Shown here in pieces: positions 7,852-17,987 of a DNA stretch of 36,913 nucleotides. The DNA is taken from the NCBI GenBank assembly GCA_012031635.1, contig JAAUUE010000004.1:1-36913 (forward strand). The letters are read 5' to 3'. Position 1 is the first letter of the stretch, and each line of letters begins with the position of its first letter. The position numbers and the translations under genes are program-made. Origin of the DNA: Coleofasciculaceae cyanobacterium SM2_1_6 (GTDB taxonomy: Bacteria > Cyanobacteriota > Cyanobacteriia > Cyanobacteriales > JAAUUE01). Below the pieces are notes generated by a model. That model was not told where the DNA came from. It was given only the letters and a program-made list of their open reading frames with translations, and searched no databases.

Positions 7852-8444
7852 ATGACCCACTCTACTGATATTAAAACCCTTGCCCAATGGATGGCAGCAG
7901 ACTTTAGCAACCAAGCCCAAGCCTTTGAGAACCCTCCCCTTTATGCCCATATCCGGGTGTGTATGCGTCCCCTGCCCAAGACTTTTTTAGGTGGTTACAG
8001 CTTTTTGGTGGAGCAAGCCTACGATTACAATCTTCATCAGCCATACCGAATTCGAGTTTTGCATCTTGTTTTAAATGCTGGAAATATTGAAATTGAAAAT
8101 TACGTAATTAGAGAAGAAAAAGAATTTTATGGGGCATCCCGCAATCTCCAAAAGCTCCAAACCCTGCGACCAGAGCAATTAGAAAAACTTCCCGGTTGCA
8201 ATATGATCGTGGAGTGGACAGGGCATAGTTTTCGGGGGAATGTGGAGCCGGGGAAGGCGTGTAAAGTATTCCGCAAGGGACAAGATACCTACCTAGATAG
8301 CAGTTTTGAGATTGATCAATATCATTTACGAGTATCGATCGAGGACGTAATCCAGAAACCGATGAAATGGTGTGGGGGTCGATCGCCGGAGCCTTTGAAT
8401 TTGTGCGTTGGGCTAGCTTTGCTGAAGAAATTATTGATGATTAG
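7852..8444 (+). pseudogene. CpcT/CpeT-family chromophore lyase, frameshifted near 8335-8342
   Basis: Family pattern through YHLRVS; shifted frame gives DRGRNPETDEMVWGSIAGAFEFVRWASFAEEIIDD* ending at 8444. Confidence 0.8.
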
Positions 8445-8516
8445 TAGCAGAATATCTGGCTAACTACATTTCGCAATCAACAAAGCTCAATACTTGAATT
8501 ATTAATATTTGGGAGA

Positions 8517-8888
8517 ATGACTGTCACCTTAACCGTCAAAGATTTTTATGATCGATATCTCCATACTAATCAACCTTGGTCGGGAGTGTTTTTTGTTTCG
8601 GGAATCCTCTGGTTAGATGCAGTAGAAGCACGACTTTATAGCTGGCAGGATGATCGGTCTATTCCTTTCTCTGACCCGGAAGCCTGCGCCATATTACGAT
8701 CGCATTTCCCCACAGACTATCTAGGAGGTGTATTATTGCAAACTAGGGTACAGCAAGATATTAAAGGTCTAGAGTTCGATCGAGTCTATTGGGTAATTTG
8801 TGGCGAGATTGACCATGACCCGCCATCAAAATGGGGAGAGAAAATCACGATTCGTCCCGTCCCAGAGGAGTACGATGATGCAAGGTAA
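8517..8888 (+). CDS. Hypothetical protein (123 aa)
   Basis: ORF with cyanobacterial-looking composition; no recognised domain. Confidence 0.55.
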   Translation: MTVTLTVKDFYDRYLHTNQPWSGVFFVSGILWLDAVEARLYSWQDDRSIPFSDPEACAILRSHFPTDYLGGVLLQTRVQQDIKGLEFDRVYWVICGEIDHDPPSKWGEKITIRPVPEEYDDAR

Positions 8889-8960
8889 ATCAGAACTAAT
8901 TTGTGATAGGATGCAAACAACTTTTTTCATATTCTTCACCCTAGATTTTCCCCTATTCCT

Positions 8961-9482
8961 ATGGACTTAAAGCCCCTCATTCGTGAAATTGATGATTTTC
9001 CCATTCCCGGTATTAGCTTCAAAGATATTACTACCCTCCTCAAAGATCCTCAAGGGATGACTGCGGCGATCGACCAACTAGCCGAAAAGCTCAGTGAAGC
9101 TCAGGTAAATCCTGATTATATTGTGGGGGTAGAATCTAGGGGTTTTATTTTTGGGGCAACCTTGGCTTATAAGCTGGGATTGGGGTTTGTGCTGGTCAGG
9201 AAACCGAAGAAACTCCCGGCGGCAGTCTATGCAGTGGATTATGCGCTGGAGTACGGGAGCGATCGTCTAGAGATTCACCAAGATGCCCTCCCTCCCGGTA
9301 GCCGAGCCGTAATTATTGACGACCTCTTAGCCACAGGCGGTACTGCTGCTGCCACAGGGGAGCTAATCCAAAAAACTGGGGCGGTGTTAGCTGGTTTTGG
9401 CTTTATTATCGAGCTATTAGATTTACCCGGCAGGAAGCGCTTACCAGAGGTTCCCATAATTAGCTTAGTTCAATACAGTTAG
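8961..9482 (+). CDS. apt: Adenine phosphoribosyltransferase
   Basis: [31 protein letters not shown] loop [21 protein letters not shown]. Confidence 0.95.
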   Translation: MDLKPLIREIDDFPIPGISFKDITTLLKDPQGMTAAIDQLAEKLSEAQVNPDYIVGVESRGFIFGATLAYKLGLGFVLVRKPKKLPAAVYAVDYALEYGSDRLEIHQDALPPGSRAVIIDDLLATGGTAAATGELIQKTGAVLAGFGFIIELLDLPGRKRLPEVPIISLVQYS

Positions 9483-9500
9483 CCGTGAACAGTGAACAGT

Positions 9501-9595
9501 TATAGCAGTTCTCAATCTAATAAGATACCGTCAATGGTAGGGGCGCAAGGCTTTGCGTCCTCAAAGAGTACCGCAGTAAAATGAGAGTTGCTATA
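9501..9595. repeat. MITE-like element, about 95 bp, terminal inverted repeat TATAGCAGTTCTCA / TGAGAGTTGCTATA
   Basis: Imperfect ~14-bp TIRs; internal hairpin gggcgcaaggctttgcgtcc. Confidence 0.75.
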
Positions 9596-9646
9596 GTTAG
9601 GAGATAAGACTATGTAACTATTTTTTTTCTTAGCCGCCACAACTAG

Positions 9647-11254
9647 ATGCTCGAAACAGCCCGCCAATTTCTCCAACAGATTGATAATTTCCCTATTTCT
9701 CCCCAGCTAGAAGAGATTATCAACAATAGCACTCATGCTCTGTTTATCCTTCATGATCAACTGAATTTAGCAGTTTTTCCCCCAGAGGTGCTGGCGCAAA
9801 AGCCGTTACTCATTTTTGTGGAATCTCAACACTATGCGATCGCCCTTCCCCATCACAAACAAAAACTGGTCTATATCCTCAGCGCCCAACGCCACTTTGC
9901 GATCGCCTGTCATCAGCAAGGATTCCCTGTTCTCAATCTCTTTACCACAGGTTCCCATGCTACAGGCTTGGCTGACTTTTTACAGCAACATCCCCACATT
10001 CAGCTTAGCTATATGCAACCATCGGAATGGGACACCCGATCGCAGATGGCAGACTTAGCCGATCGTTATCTGGGGAGAGTTACAGCGATCGCTAATCAAT
10101 TTTTTGTTGCTGATGTTGCTCAGTTCAAATCCAAAATCAAAAAAGGCTACCGTCTAGAAACTTTTTATCGAGAACTTCGCAAGCAGACTGGCTATCTGAT
10201 GGAGGGCAAGCAACCCCTTGGTGGGAAATGGAACTATGACAAAGAAAACCGGAAATCTTTACCAAAGAATGTCAGTATTCCTCCCATTCCTGCCATTGCC
10301 CCCGATGCAATTACCCAAGAAGTAATCGATCTAGTAAATACTTACTTACCCCAAAATTTTGGCTCCCTAGAACAATTTAATTATGCTGTCACCCGCGATC
10401 GATCCTTAGAACTAGCTGAAGATTTCATCACCAACCGTCTAGGCAATTTTGGAGCCTACGAGGATGCGATTAAAACTGGAGAACCTTTTCTATTCCATTC
10501 TGTGCTGTCAATTTATCTCAACAATGGCTTACTCTTGCCCCAAGAACTCTGTGAAATGGCGATCGCAGCCTATCAACAAAATCTTGTCCCCTTAAACTCC
10601 GTCGAAGGTTTTGTGAGGCAGATTTTAGGGTGGCGGGAATATATTCGGGTTTATTATGAAGCGCAAATGCCCACCGTTCGTCATGCCAATTACTTTCAAT
10701 TCCATCTAGATTTACCCCAATTATATTGGAATGCCCAAACAGACTTGTATTGTCTCCATGATGCCGTTAATAATGTAATTAAATACGGTTATTCCCATCA
10801 TATTCAGCGCTTAATGGTATTGAGCAATTTTAGCAATTTAACTAATACCAACCCCTTGCAACTTAATCACTGGTTTTATTTAGCCTACGTCGATGCCTAC
10901 GAATGGGTGGAATTGCCGAATGTATTGGGAATGGCGACCTTTGCCGATGGGGGGATTCTCGCTTCTAAGCCCTACGTATCGGGGGGAAACTACATCAATA
11001 AAATGAGTAACTGCTGCGCTCAATGCCGCTATGATGTCAAAGCTAAAATTGGTGAAGAGGCTTGTCCTTTTAATTATTTATACTGGCATTTTGTCGATCG
11101 CCACCGGGATAGCTTTACCGAAAATGGTCGAGTATCATTAATGGTAAATGTCTATGATCAAAAATCAGTCGCAGAACAACAGGCAATTCGAGATACTGCC
11201 GATCGTTTTATTAATGCCTTACCAAGGCAGGCTGACAAGCAGTTAAATAACTAA
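9647..11254 (+). CDS. Iron-sulfur bacterial cryptochrome/photolyase (FeS-BCP / PhrB-like)
   Basis: ILHDQLN N-terminus, EGFVRQILGWREYIR, C-terminal Cys motif MSNCCAQCRYDVKAKIGEEACPFNYLYW. Confidence 0.85.
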   Translation: MLETARQFLQQIDNFPISPQLEEIINNSTHALFILHDQLNLAVFPPEVLAQKPLLIFVESQHYAIALPHHKQKLVYILSAQRHFAIACHQQGFPVLNLFTTGSHATGLADFLQQHPHIQLSYMQPSEWDTRSQMADLADRYLGRVTAIANQFFVADVAQFKSKIKKGYRLETFYRELRKQTGYLMEGKQPLGGKWNYDKENRKSLPKNVSIPPIPAIAPDAITQEVIDLVNTYLPQNFGSLEQFNYAVTRDRSLELAEDFITNRLGNFGAYEDAIKTGEPFLFHSVLSIYLNNGLLLPQELCEMAIAAYQQNLVPLNSVEGFVRQILGWREYIRVYYEAQMPTVRHANYFQFHLDLPQLYWNAQTDLYCLHDAVNNVIKYGYSHHIQRLMVLSNFSNLTNTNPLQLNHWFYLAYVDAYEWVELPNVLGMATFADGGILASKPYVSGGNYINKMSNCCAQCRYDVKAKIGEEACPFNYLYWHFVDRHRDSFTENGRVSLMVNVYDQKSVAEQQAIRDTADRFINALPRQADKQLNN

Positions 11255-11297
11255 CTATCGACTGATAAATTTTCATTGATTTCCCCAAGTAACTAAT

Positions 11298-11374
11298 ATA
11301 CTGATAACTGTTTACTGATAACTGATAACTGTTTACTGATAACTGTTCACTGTTTACTGATAACTGCTCACTGA
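11298..11374. repeat. Heptanucleotide repeats, mixed ACTGATA / ACTGTTT / ACTGTTC units
   Basis: ctgataactgtttactgataactgataactgtttactgataactgttcactg..., ending a few bp before the ATG at 11380. Confidence 0.9.
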
Positions 11375-11379
11375 ATATC

Positions 11380-12440
11380 ATGATAGAAAGCTCCTCAGAT
11401 CAACGTAAATTTAGTTTTGAGGCTCTGGTTGCTAAGGCTAGGGCGATCGTCACTAGTGAGACTTTTCTTTATATTGTCAAGCGGACTCTCCAAGCTTTGC
11501 TAACGTTGCTGTTGGCTTCGGCGTTGAGTTTTACCATCATGCAGCTATCGCCGGGCAACTATCTGGATAACCTGCGTCAAGACCCGAAGATTTCTCCAGA
11601 GCGTATTGATGAACTAAGTAAACAGTTTGGCTTAGACCAGCCCACCTATGTCCAATATTTTTTCTGGTTGGGAGGGATTATTACAAGGGGAGATTTTGGG
11701 ACGAGTTTTGTGTATTTTCGTCCCGTGGCTTCTCTGCTGTGGGAGCGGGTTCCCGCTACTTTGTTGTTAGCGATCGCTCCATCCTCATCACTTGGGCGGT
11801 GGCGCTTCCCTTGGGAGTTATTGCCGCAGTAAATCAAAATAAATGGGGCGATCGCCTCCTGCAAATTTTCAGCTACACCGGACAGGGATTCCCTAGTCTA
11901 ATTACAGCCCTCGCCCTCCTGATTTTTGCCCAAAATACCTCGCCCCTGTTTCCCGTCGGCGGCATGACCAGTATTAATCATCAAGATATGACTTGGTTAG
12001 GGAAAATCCTCGATATTGGCTGGCATATGATCTTGCCCACGATCGCCCTGAGTATTACTAGTTTTGCCGGGTTGCAGCGTCTGACTAGGGGCAGTTTATT
12101 AGATGTCTTGCGCCAAGATTATATTCAAACTGCCAGAGCCAAGGGATTATCAGAAAATAAGGTAATTTATGTCCATGCATTGCGAAATGCCATTAACCCG
12201 TTGGTGACTCTATTGGGTTTTGAATTTGCTAGTCTATTAGGAGGAGCCTTTATTACCGAGACTTTTTTCAACTGGCCGGGTTTAGGGAGGTTGATTTTCC
12301 AAGCGGTGACTGCCAAGGATATTTATTTAGTGATGGCAAGTTTAATTATGGGGGCAGTGATGTTAATTGTCGGTAATCTCATTTCAGACTTACTATTAAA
12401 ATTTATCGATCCAAGAATCAAACTTGAAAACCTCCAATAA
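11380..12440 (+). pseudogene. ABC transporter permease (DppB/OppB-like), frameshifted at about 11770-11782
   Basis: ORF 11380..11832 joins frame of 11739..12440 after ATLLLAIA: SILITWAVALPLGVIAAVNQNKWGDR...; EAA-type loop LRQDYIQTARAKGLSENKVIYVHALRNAINPLV. Confidence 0.85.
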
Positions 12441-12502
12441 CCCCAAAAATAGCCCTTGAACATCTGCCTAAATTCTCCTTTTCCGTAATACATAATAAAC
12501 CC

Positions 12503-12883
12503 ATGACCCGACATCAAACCCCAGAACCTTGGGAAACTTCTGAAAAGCAACTCCAGCTATTTATCCATCTCGTGCCGATTATTGGCTTTTTTCCTTCCCT
12601 GTGGACTTTGTACCGTCGTCAGGGCAGCCGGGAACAACAGGAAGTTAGTCGGCAGTCTGTCACCCTAGCTTTGCTATGGGTAATCGCCTATAGTTTGTTA
12701 TCTTCGTCTTGGGATACACCGCAATTGTGGACTTTGCGTTTATTATTGATCAATGGTCTGCTGACCTCTGGCTATTTTGGGGTAAGTATTTGGATGATGT
12801 TTCGAGTTCGTCAGGGTAAGTCCCCACGGCTGCCGGGAATTCGATCGATCTCTGAAGGCATAGTTAGAAAGCATCTTTTCTGA
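12503..12883 (+). CDS. Membrane protein, DUF4870-like
   Basis: FIHLVPIIGFFPSLWTLYRRQGSREQQEVSRQSVTLALLWVIAYSLL. Confidence 0.6.
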   Translation: MTRHQTPEPWETSEKQLQLFIHLVPIIGFFPSLWTLYRRQGSREQQEVSRQSVTLALLWVIAYSLLSSSWDTPQLWTLRLLLINGLLTSGYFGVSIWMMFRVRQGKSPRLPGIRSISEGIVRKHLF

Positions 12884-12885
12884 GC

Positions 12886-14359
12886 TTGACCAAAAAAATA
12901 TGTTTCAAGATTTCTACCAGAGATTATTCCCAGAAACTATTCCCCCAAAATATTCAACACAAAAATATTCAACAACTGTGGTGTGAGAGTGAGCCTGTGC
13001 CTACAAAAAAAGTCCGGGGTAACAAGACCCAACCCCCTCTAAAGAAAAAAGTTAAGAAACGTAAAGGTAACTGGATTTGGCTCTGGCTGCTGTTTATTGG
13101 CGTGTCTCTGCTTTCGGCGGCGGCGGGGGGACTATTAGCAGTGTCTTTGTCTACTACTCCGCTGCAACAGGTACAACTCACCCCAGAGGAACAGGCAGCT
13201 TTTGGGGGGGATAGCATCACCCGCAGTACATTTAACTTGCCAGAACTAACCCGTCCTGTGAATATTTTGGTGCTGGGAGCCAAGGTGACAGATGTAGATT
13301 TGGGACAGCCAAACGAATTTGGGAGAGCGCACCAGTTGGTTAATTCCTTTAGGGGACTGACAGACACAATGATGTTGATGCGGTTTGATCCCCAGACAAA
13401 ACGAGTGGCAGTGTTATCCATTCCCAGAGATACACGGGTTTATCTTGGTGCTAGGGGGGAGTCTAAGATTAATGAAGCAAATGATTTGGGGGGGAGCCGC
13501 CGGGGCTGCTAGGGCAACGAGTAATCTTTTGGGGGGGAGTTGCGATCGATCGCTACGTCCGGGTGAATGTCCAAGGAGTAGAAAAACTCCTAGATGCCTT
13601 GGGGGGAGTGACTATCTTTGTGCCGAAAGATATGCAGTACCAAGATGATACCCAAGGTTTGTATATTAGTCTTAAGCAGGGGAAACAACATCTGAACGGC
13701 AAACAGGCTCTAGGATTCCTCCGGTTCCGCTACGATGAAAATGGGGATATCGGCAGGGTGCAACGCCAACAATGATGCTCCGAGCGTTGATCGAACAAGC
13801 TCTCAATCCTGTGACTTTGGCAAAGATTCCCCAGATTGTCTCCGTGGTGCAAGAAAATATTGATACCAACTTGAGTGTCGAAGAATTTGTGGCTCTGGGG
13901 GGATTTGGGGTGCAGGTCGATCGCTCCAAGGTGGAGATGTTGATGGTTCCGGGAGAATTTAATGGCGATGGGCGCAGTGGGATTAGCTATTGGCTCCCCA
14001 ACGAGGTGCAGATTCAGAACCTGATGGCAAGGCATTTTGGGATTGGTGTGACGAGAGGACCGATCGTCAACCCCGGTGATATTAATATTGCCATCCGGGA
14101 TAGTACCAAAAATCCCCGGGCGGTGAATGCCTTGGTGCGGAGATTACAGGCGATCGGCTACCCCGTCACCGTTGATGAACCCTGGACAGAACCCCTAGCA
14201 ACAACTAGAATCTTGGCTCAGGGAGGCTACGAAGAAAGCGCCCAAATCGTCCAAACTAATCTAGGGTTAGGAGAAGTTTTGGTAGATAGCACTGGCAGTT
14301 TCCGCTACGATGTCACCATTCAACTCGGTCGAGATTGGCAGCCCCCCAGAACCCCTTAA
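12886..14359 (+). pseudogene. LCP family (LytR-CpsA-Psr) protein interrupted by three frameshifts
   Basis: NILVLGAKVTDVDL...TDTMMLMRFDPQTKRVAVLSIPRDTRVYL; then DRYVRVNVQGVEKLLDALGGVTIFVPKDMQY; LNGKQALGFLRFRYDENGDIGRVQRQQ; then MLRALIEQALNP. Frame changes at the G7 runs 13488-13494 and 13531-13537 and at about 13770. Confidence 0.85.
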
Positions 14360-14366
14360 ATTAAGA

Positions 14367-14480
14367 TGAGTCCGGGATGCAAAAATGTTACCTTCGACTC
14401 CGCTCAGGGAACTTCTCTAAGTTTTTGCTCAGGGAACGCCTCTAGGCTTAGGTTTAGAGCTTTGGCTTAAACCGGACTCA
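14367..14480. repeat. MITE-like element with 9-bp TIR TGAGTCCGG / CCGGACTCA
   Basis: Perfect inverted ends; internal near-direct repeat gctcagggaac(tt/gc)ctcta. Confidence 0.5.
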
Positions 14481-14516
14481 CTCCCATTAGATTAACCCCT
14501 AGATTAACCCCTAGAT

Positions 14517-14661
14517 TAACGTGAGTTCGATGCTCAGAAATACCCCTCATCCCCCAACCCCTTCTCCCCTTGAGGGAGAAGGGGAGTAAGACCAATTTTT
14601 CTTGTTCCCTCCCCCGTTCTGGGAGAGGGTGAGGGCTTCAGATTTTGTCGAACTCACGTTA
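14517..14661. repeat. MITE-like element, about 145 bp, 14-bp perfect TIR TAACGTGAGTTCGA / TCGAACTCACGTTA
   Basis: Perfect terminal inversion enclosing ccccaaccccttctcccc...gggagaaggggag. Confidence 0.8.
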
Positions 14662-14716
14662 GATTAACATTAGTAGGGCTTTAGCCCCATTAAGTTGCCT
14701 TAACTCTGTGAGCATA

Positions 14717-17101
14717 TCAATTCCTTGGACATTTCCCTAGGACAGTAGTAGCAGTGCGGGGATAGTTGGGGTCGGTGACGATCGCCAAGGATTGTTCAGC
14801 AACGGTGACATTGCCAATTTGGTTGGCGGGATTATTAGCCGGATTTGGGCTATTAGTAAGGCTAACTGGGGGAGTGACGGGGGAACTGGAATTAGCTAAG
14901 GGACTTTGGGTAGTAGGGCTAGGTCTAGGAGGATTGGGACTACTGGAACTTAGGGGGACGATCGGCATCAGACAGACCGCTAGCTCCACTAGTTTTCCCT
15001 GATTAGGAGAGGTAGTTTGCTTAACTACTTGCAAAACCGTGTTGGGGGGCAAATCTACACGCTGGGTAGGGTTTCCGGTCAGGGGTAACAACAGGGGACT
15101 ACTCAGACGGAGGCGATCGCCCAGATTCAGGGTAAGCACTAGGGAAGGGCTTCTGGGGGTAGGCGTTGCCGTGGTGTTGGGAGATGAATTGCTCAGGATT
15201 GAGGGCTTCGGGATGGGACTAGAGACTACTTCTGAAGATTGGGCAAAGGGTAATACTGCCCAGATACTACCTAGATCAATTAATTCCAGGCGATCGACAA
15301 TCCATAGACCCACACCTCCTAACACGGCCACTAAAAGTAATCCCGGCCAAATAGACTGCTTTTTTTTGGGGAGAGGGACAGTTTTTTGATTACTCAGGAC
15401 TGGTTCTTCACTACTTCCGGGGGCAGGGGCAGATACAGAGTTTAGGGACGGGGCTGAAGATAATGCTGATAGAGAACTTGGGGATGCTGGAGTAGCGGCA
15501 GGTAAGCTATCTGGGGCTTGAGGGGTGACAACTGGGGGCAGCACCTTGGGAAACGACAGGGGTGAGATCGGTTTTTTATGAGGAATAACTTGACAGTGAA
15601 TCAGGGCAACGGTGACATTATCGTGACCATTTTGGGTATTGGCAAGCTCGATGAGTTGGGGGACTACGGTTTCGAGATTGGTTTCGCCCCGGAGAATGGG
15701 GGCGATTAATTTTTCCCAGTACTGCTCCACTCGATCGTAGTCACTCAAGCCATCAGAACAAAGGAGAATAATTCCCGACTCATCGAGGAGCAAGCGCTGG
15801 ACGGCGGGGTGGAGATTCACCGCAGAAGTCATGCCCAAGGCTTGGACAAGGGAACCAGAGGAGGGATACTTGAGGGCTTCCCGGTAAAGCGCATAGCCCA
15901 GACCAACCTCCCGGGAGGCAATATCATCATCTAGGGTAATTTGCTCGCAGGAAGTAGGGGTGATCCAGTAGGCTCGGCTATCTCCCACATTACTGAAGTA
16001 AAGTTCATGGGCATAGCTCCAAGCCATCACGAGGGTTGTCCCCATGCGTTGGCGGCTCTGGCGTTGTTCTCGATCGTTGCGATCGCTGATCACATCATTG
16101 GCAACCCTTACTGCCTTGATGAGTTTCTGCTCGATCACCGCCGATGGATATTTAATTTGTAGATCAAACTGCTCTACCTGCCTTTGAATGGTACTGATCG
16201 CCAAATGAGAAGCCACTTCCCCGCCTTCATGCCCGCCAATTCCATCACAGACAATAGTTAATAGATTCTTCCCTAGGGTTGTGATTTGCCCCGCCGCCGG
16301 GTAACAATCATCTTCATTGCCGCCCCTGGTTGGTCCTTTGTCGGTGCTGGTTAAAACTTGGTATTGGTGACTAACTTGCTGGCTACATTCCTCGATCGCC
16401 CAATCCAGCACTGCCAAAAGCTGAGAAGTATTACTGATAGCTCCCGTGATCATTCTCACTCCCAACTCTTCCAGAAAACCAGCGATCGAGCTTTGGGGTT
16501 GCACAAGAGTTAACCAGTGTTGTCCCAAATCTGCCAAACTTAGGGGGTGGCGATTACTTTGCAGTTGGAGCAGTTTCACCAAAGAGCCGTGGACTCGCAA
16601 CAGTTCAGGACTAACCAGTGTTGCACTCAGGCTCCGACTTTGAAGCGGTTCCCAGAGATGGGCAATCTGTCTCAGCCAAGATAGCTGCCGCAGAGGACTT
16701 GTCCCTGACCAGACGGTGCTGAGTTCTGGGGCGAGGCGATCGCCAATCATCGGCACACCCTCCAACAACCAAATTGGCACAGCATTTAACCCAGTATCCC
16801 GGACTAGGCCGTAAACTTGAGGGATATGTAAGCGCTGGGAAAATAACTGGAGGTAGTTGCCAATTTCTGGGGGGAAATCTTCAGGAGTCTCTGGAGTAGT
16901 CGCTGGCTTGGTGTCTAGGAGCAGTCGGGGTTGCACTACTAAATAACGAGAGTCGATCGTCTCACCAATCCGTTGAGGTGTCATCGTTACCCCCAACATC
17001 CACAGATAGCGCCTCAGCAAAGGCGTACCACAAACCTGACAAAAGTTGCCATCCAATTTATTGACAGCTTGACAACGAACATTAGGACAATTCAGCATCA
17101 A
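14717..17101 (-). CDS. PP2C-family serine/threonine protein phosphatase with N-terminal zinc ribbon and C-terminal Pro/Ser-rich and TM region
   Basis: CPNVRCQAVN...FCQVCGTPL ribbon; DGIGGHEGGEVAS, GTTLVMAW, FSNVGDSRAYWI, LLCSDGLSDYDRVE; WPGLLLVAVLGGVGLWIV TM. Confidence 0.9.
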   Translation of the reverse strand: MMLNCPNVRCQAVNKLDGNFCQVCGTPLLRRYLWMLGVTMTPQRIGETIDSRYLVVQPRLLLDTKPATTPETPEDFPPEIGNYLQLFSQRLHIPQVYGLVRDTGLNAVPIWLLEGVPMIGDRLAPELSTVWSGTSPLRQLSWLRQIAHLWEPLQSRSLSATLVSPELLRVHGSLVKLLQLQSNRHPLSLADLGQHWLTLVQPQSSIAGFLEELGVRMITGAISNTSQLLAVLDWAIEECSQQVSHQYQVLTSTDKGPTRGGNEDDCYPAAGQITTLGKNLLTIVCDGIGGHEGGEVASHLAISTIQRQVEQFDLQIKYPSAVIEQKLIKAVRVANDVISDRNDREQRQSRQRMGTTLVMAWSYAHELYFSNVGDSRAYWITPTSCEQITLDDDIASREVGLGYALYREALKYPSSGSLVQALGMTSAVNLHPAVQRLLLDESGIILLCSDGLSDYDRVEQYWEKLIAPILRGETNLETVVPQLIELANTQNGHDNVTVALIHCQVIPHKKPISPLSFPKVLPPVVTPQAPDSLPAATPASPSSLSALSSAPSLNSVSAPAPGSSEEPVLSNQKTVPLPKKKQSIWPGLLLVAVLGGVGLWIVDRLELIDLGSIWAVLPFAQSSEVVSSPIPKPSILSNSSPNTTATPTPRSPSLVLTLNLGDRLRLSSPLLLPLTGNPTQRVDLPPNTVLQVVKQTTSPNQGKLVELAVCLMPIVPLSSSSPNPPRPSPTTQSPLANSSSPVTPPVSLTNSPNPANNPANQIGNVTVAEQSLAIVTDPNYPRTATTVLGKCPRN

Positions 17102-17600
17102 TCCCGACTATAGTATTACTTTCTAATCAATTCATCTACTAGTCTATCTGGTTAACTTATTTATCGTCTATTTCAAGGGAAGTTTGCCTCCGTAGACGTT
17201 TCCAAGGTTCATGCCCAGCCAAGGGGGATATCTCCGCCCCAGAATCATGATCTTTTAGGGAATATTTACTCCAGAGTAACTATGCCAATGCAAATATGAA
17301 GATTAAGTATATCTGGTGTAAAGACATAATTTTTGCCAGTATAGTCTCATCAGGGGAATTACAGTAGTAGCAGGAAGACCATTAACTAGTTAAGGAATTA
17401 GTTACAGCAGTTGACATTCAGATAAGTGGTGATGCGATCCCCCTAGATCCCCCTCTGTCCTCTGGACAGGCTATGCCAATAAAAAGGGGACTTGAAGATC
17501 AATAACTTGACTTACCAGAATTAAATTTGCTTTGAGTAGTTATTCAGGGATTAGCTAGGAACTGTTGATATAAATTTCTTGAAAAATTTAAAATTCTCTC

Positions 17601-17987
17601 ATGGCTGAGAAAGAAATTCCCCCTTCCGATAATCACAATTTTGATGAGTTCAACACCCCCATTAGTGCTGAAGCGAGAGAACTGTTAGAAAAAATTGAGC
17701 AATCCCACGAGATGCGTTACAAGATGATGAATCTGGAAACATGGTCTCTTGCCAAGACAATGGATGCTTTCTTGCCCGGATTCTGGAATCGGTTCCTCGA
17801 AAATCGGCGCACTGCCATGCAACAGTTTATTGCCCAGCGTCGCAAAGCCAAACCCGAAGCTGGAGAATTTCTCGATGATCTCGCCCCCGGTTCTGATGAT
17901 GCTCCCCAAGAAATGATGGCGGATCAACTAGCCAATGATTTCTCCAATGATTTCCCCAATGATTTGAAGGAGGAACTTAAAGATTAG
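17601..17987 (+). CDS. Hypothetical cyanobacterial protein (128 aa)
   Basis: ORF MAEKEIPPSDNHNFDEFNTPISAEARELLEKIEQ...FWNRFLENRRTAMQQFI. Confidence 0.6.
   Translation: MAEKEIPPSDNHNFDEFNTPISAEARELLEKIEQSHEMRYKMMNLETWSLAKTMDAFLPGFWNRFLENRRTAMQQFIAQRRKAKPEAGEFLDDLAPGSDDAPQEMMADQLANDFSNDFPNDLKEELKD

Noticed and set aside
14766-15389. Plus-strand ORFs opposite the PP2C gene
   Set aside because: Antisense to the Pro/Ser-rich region of the phosphatase; composition artefact.
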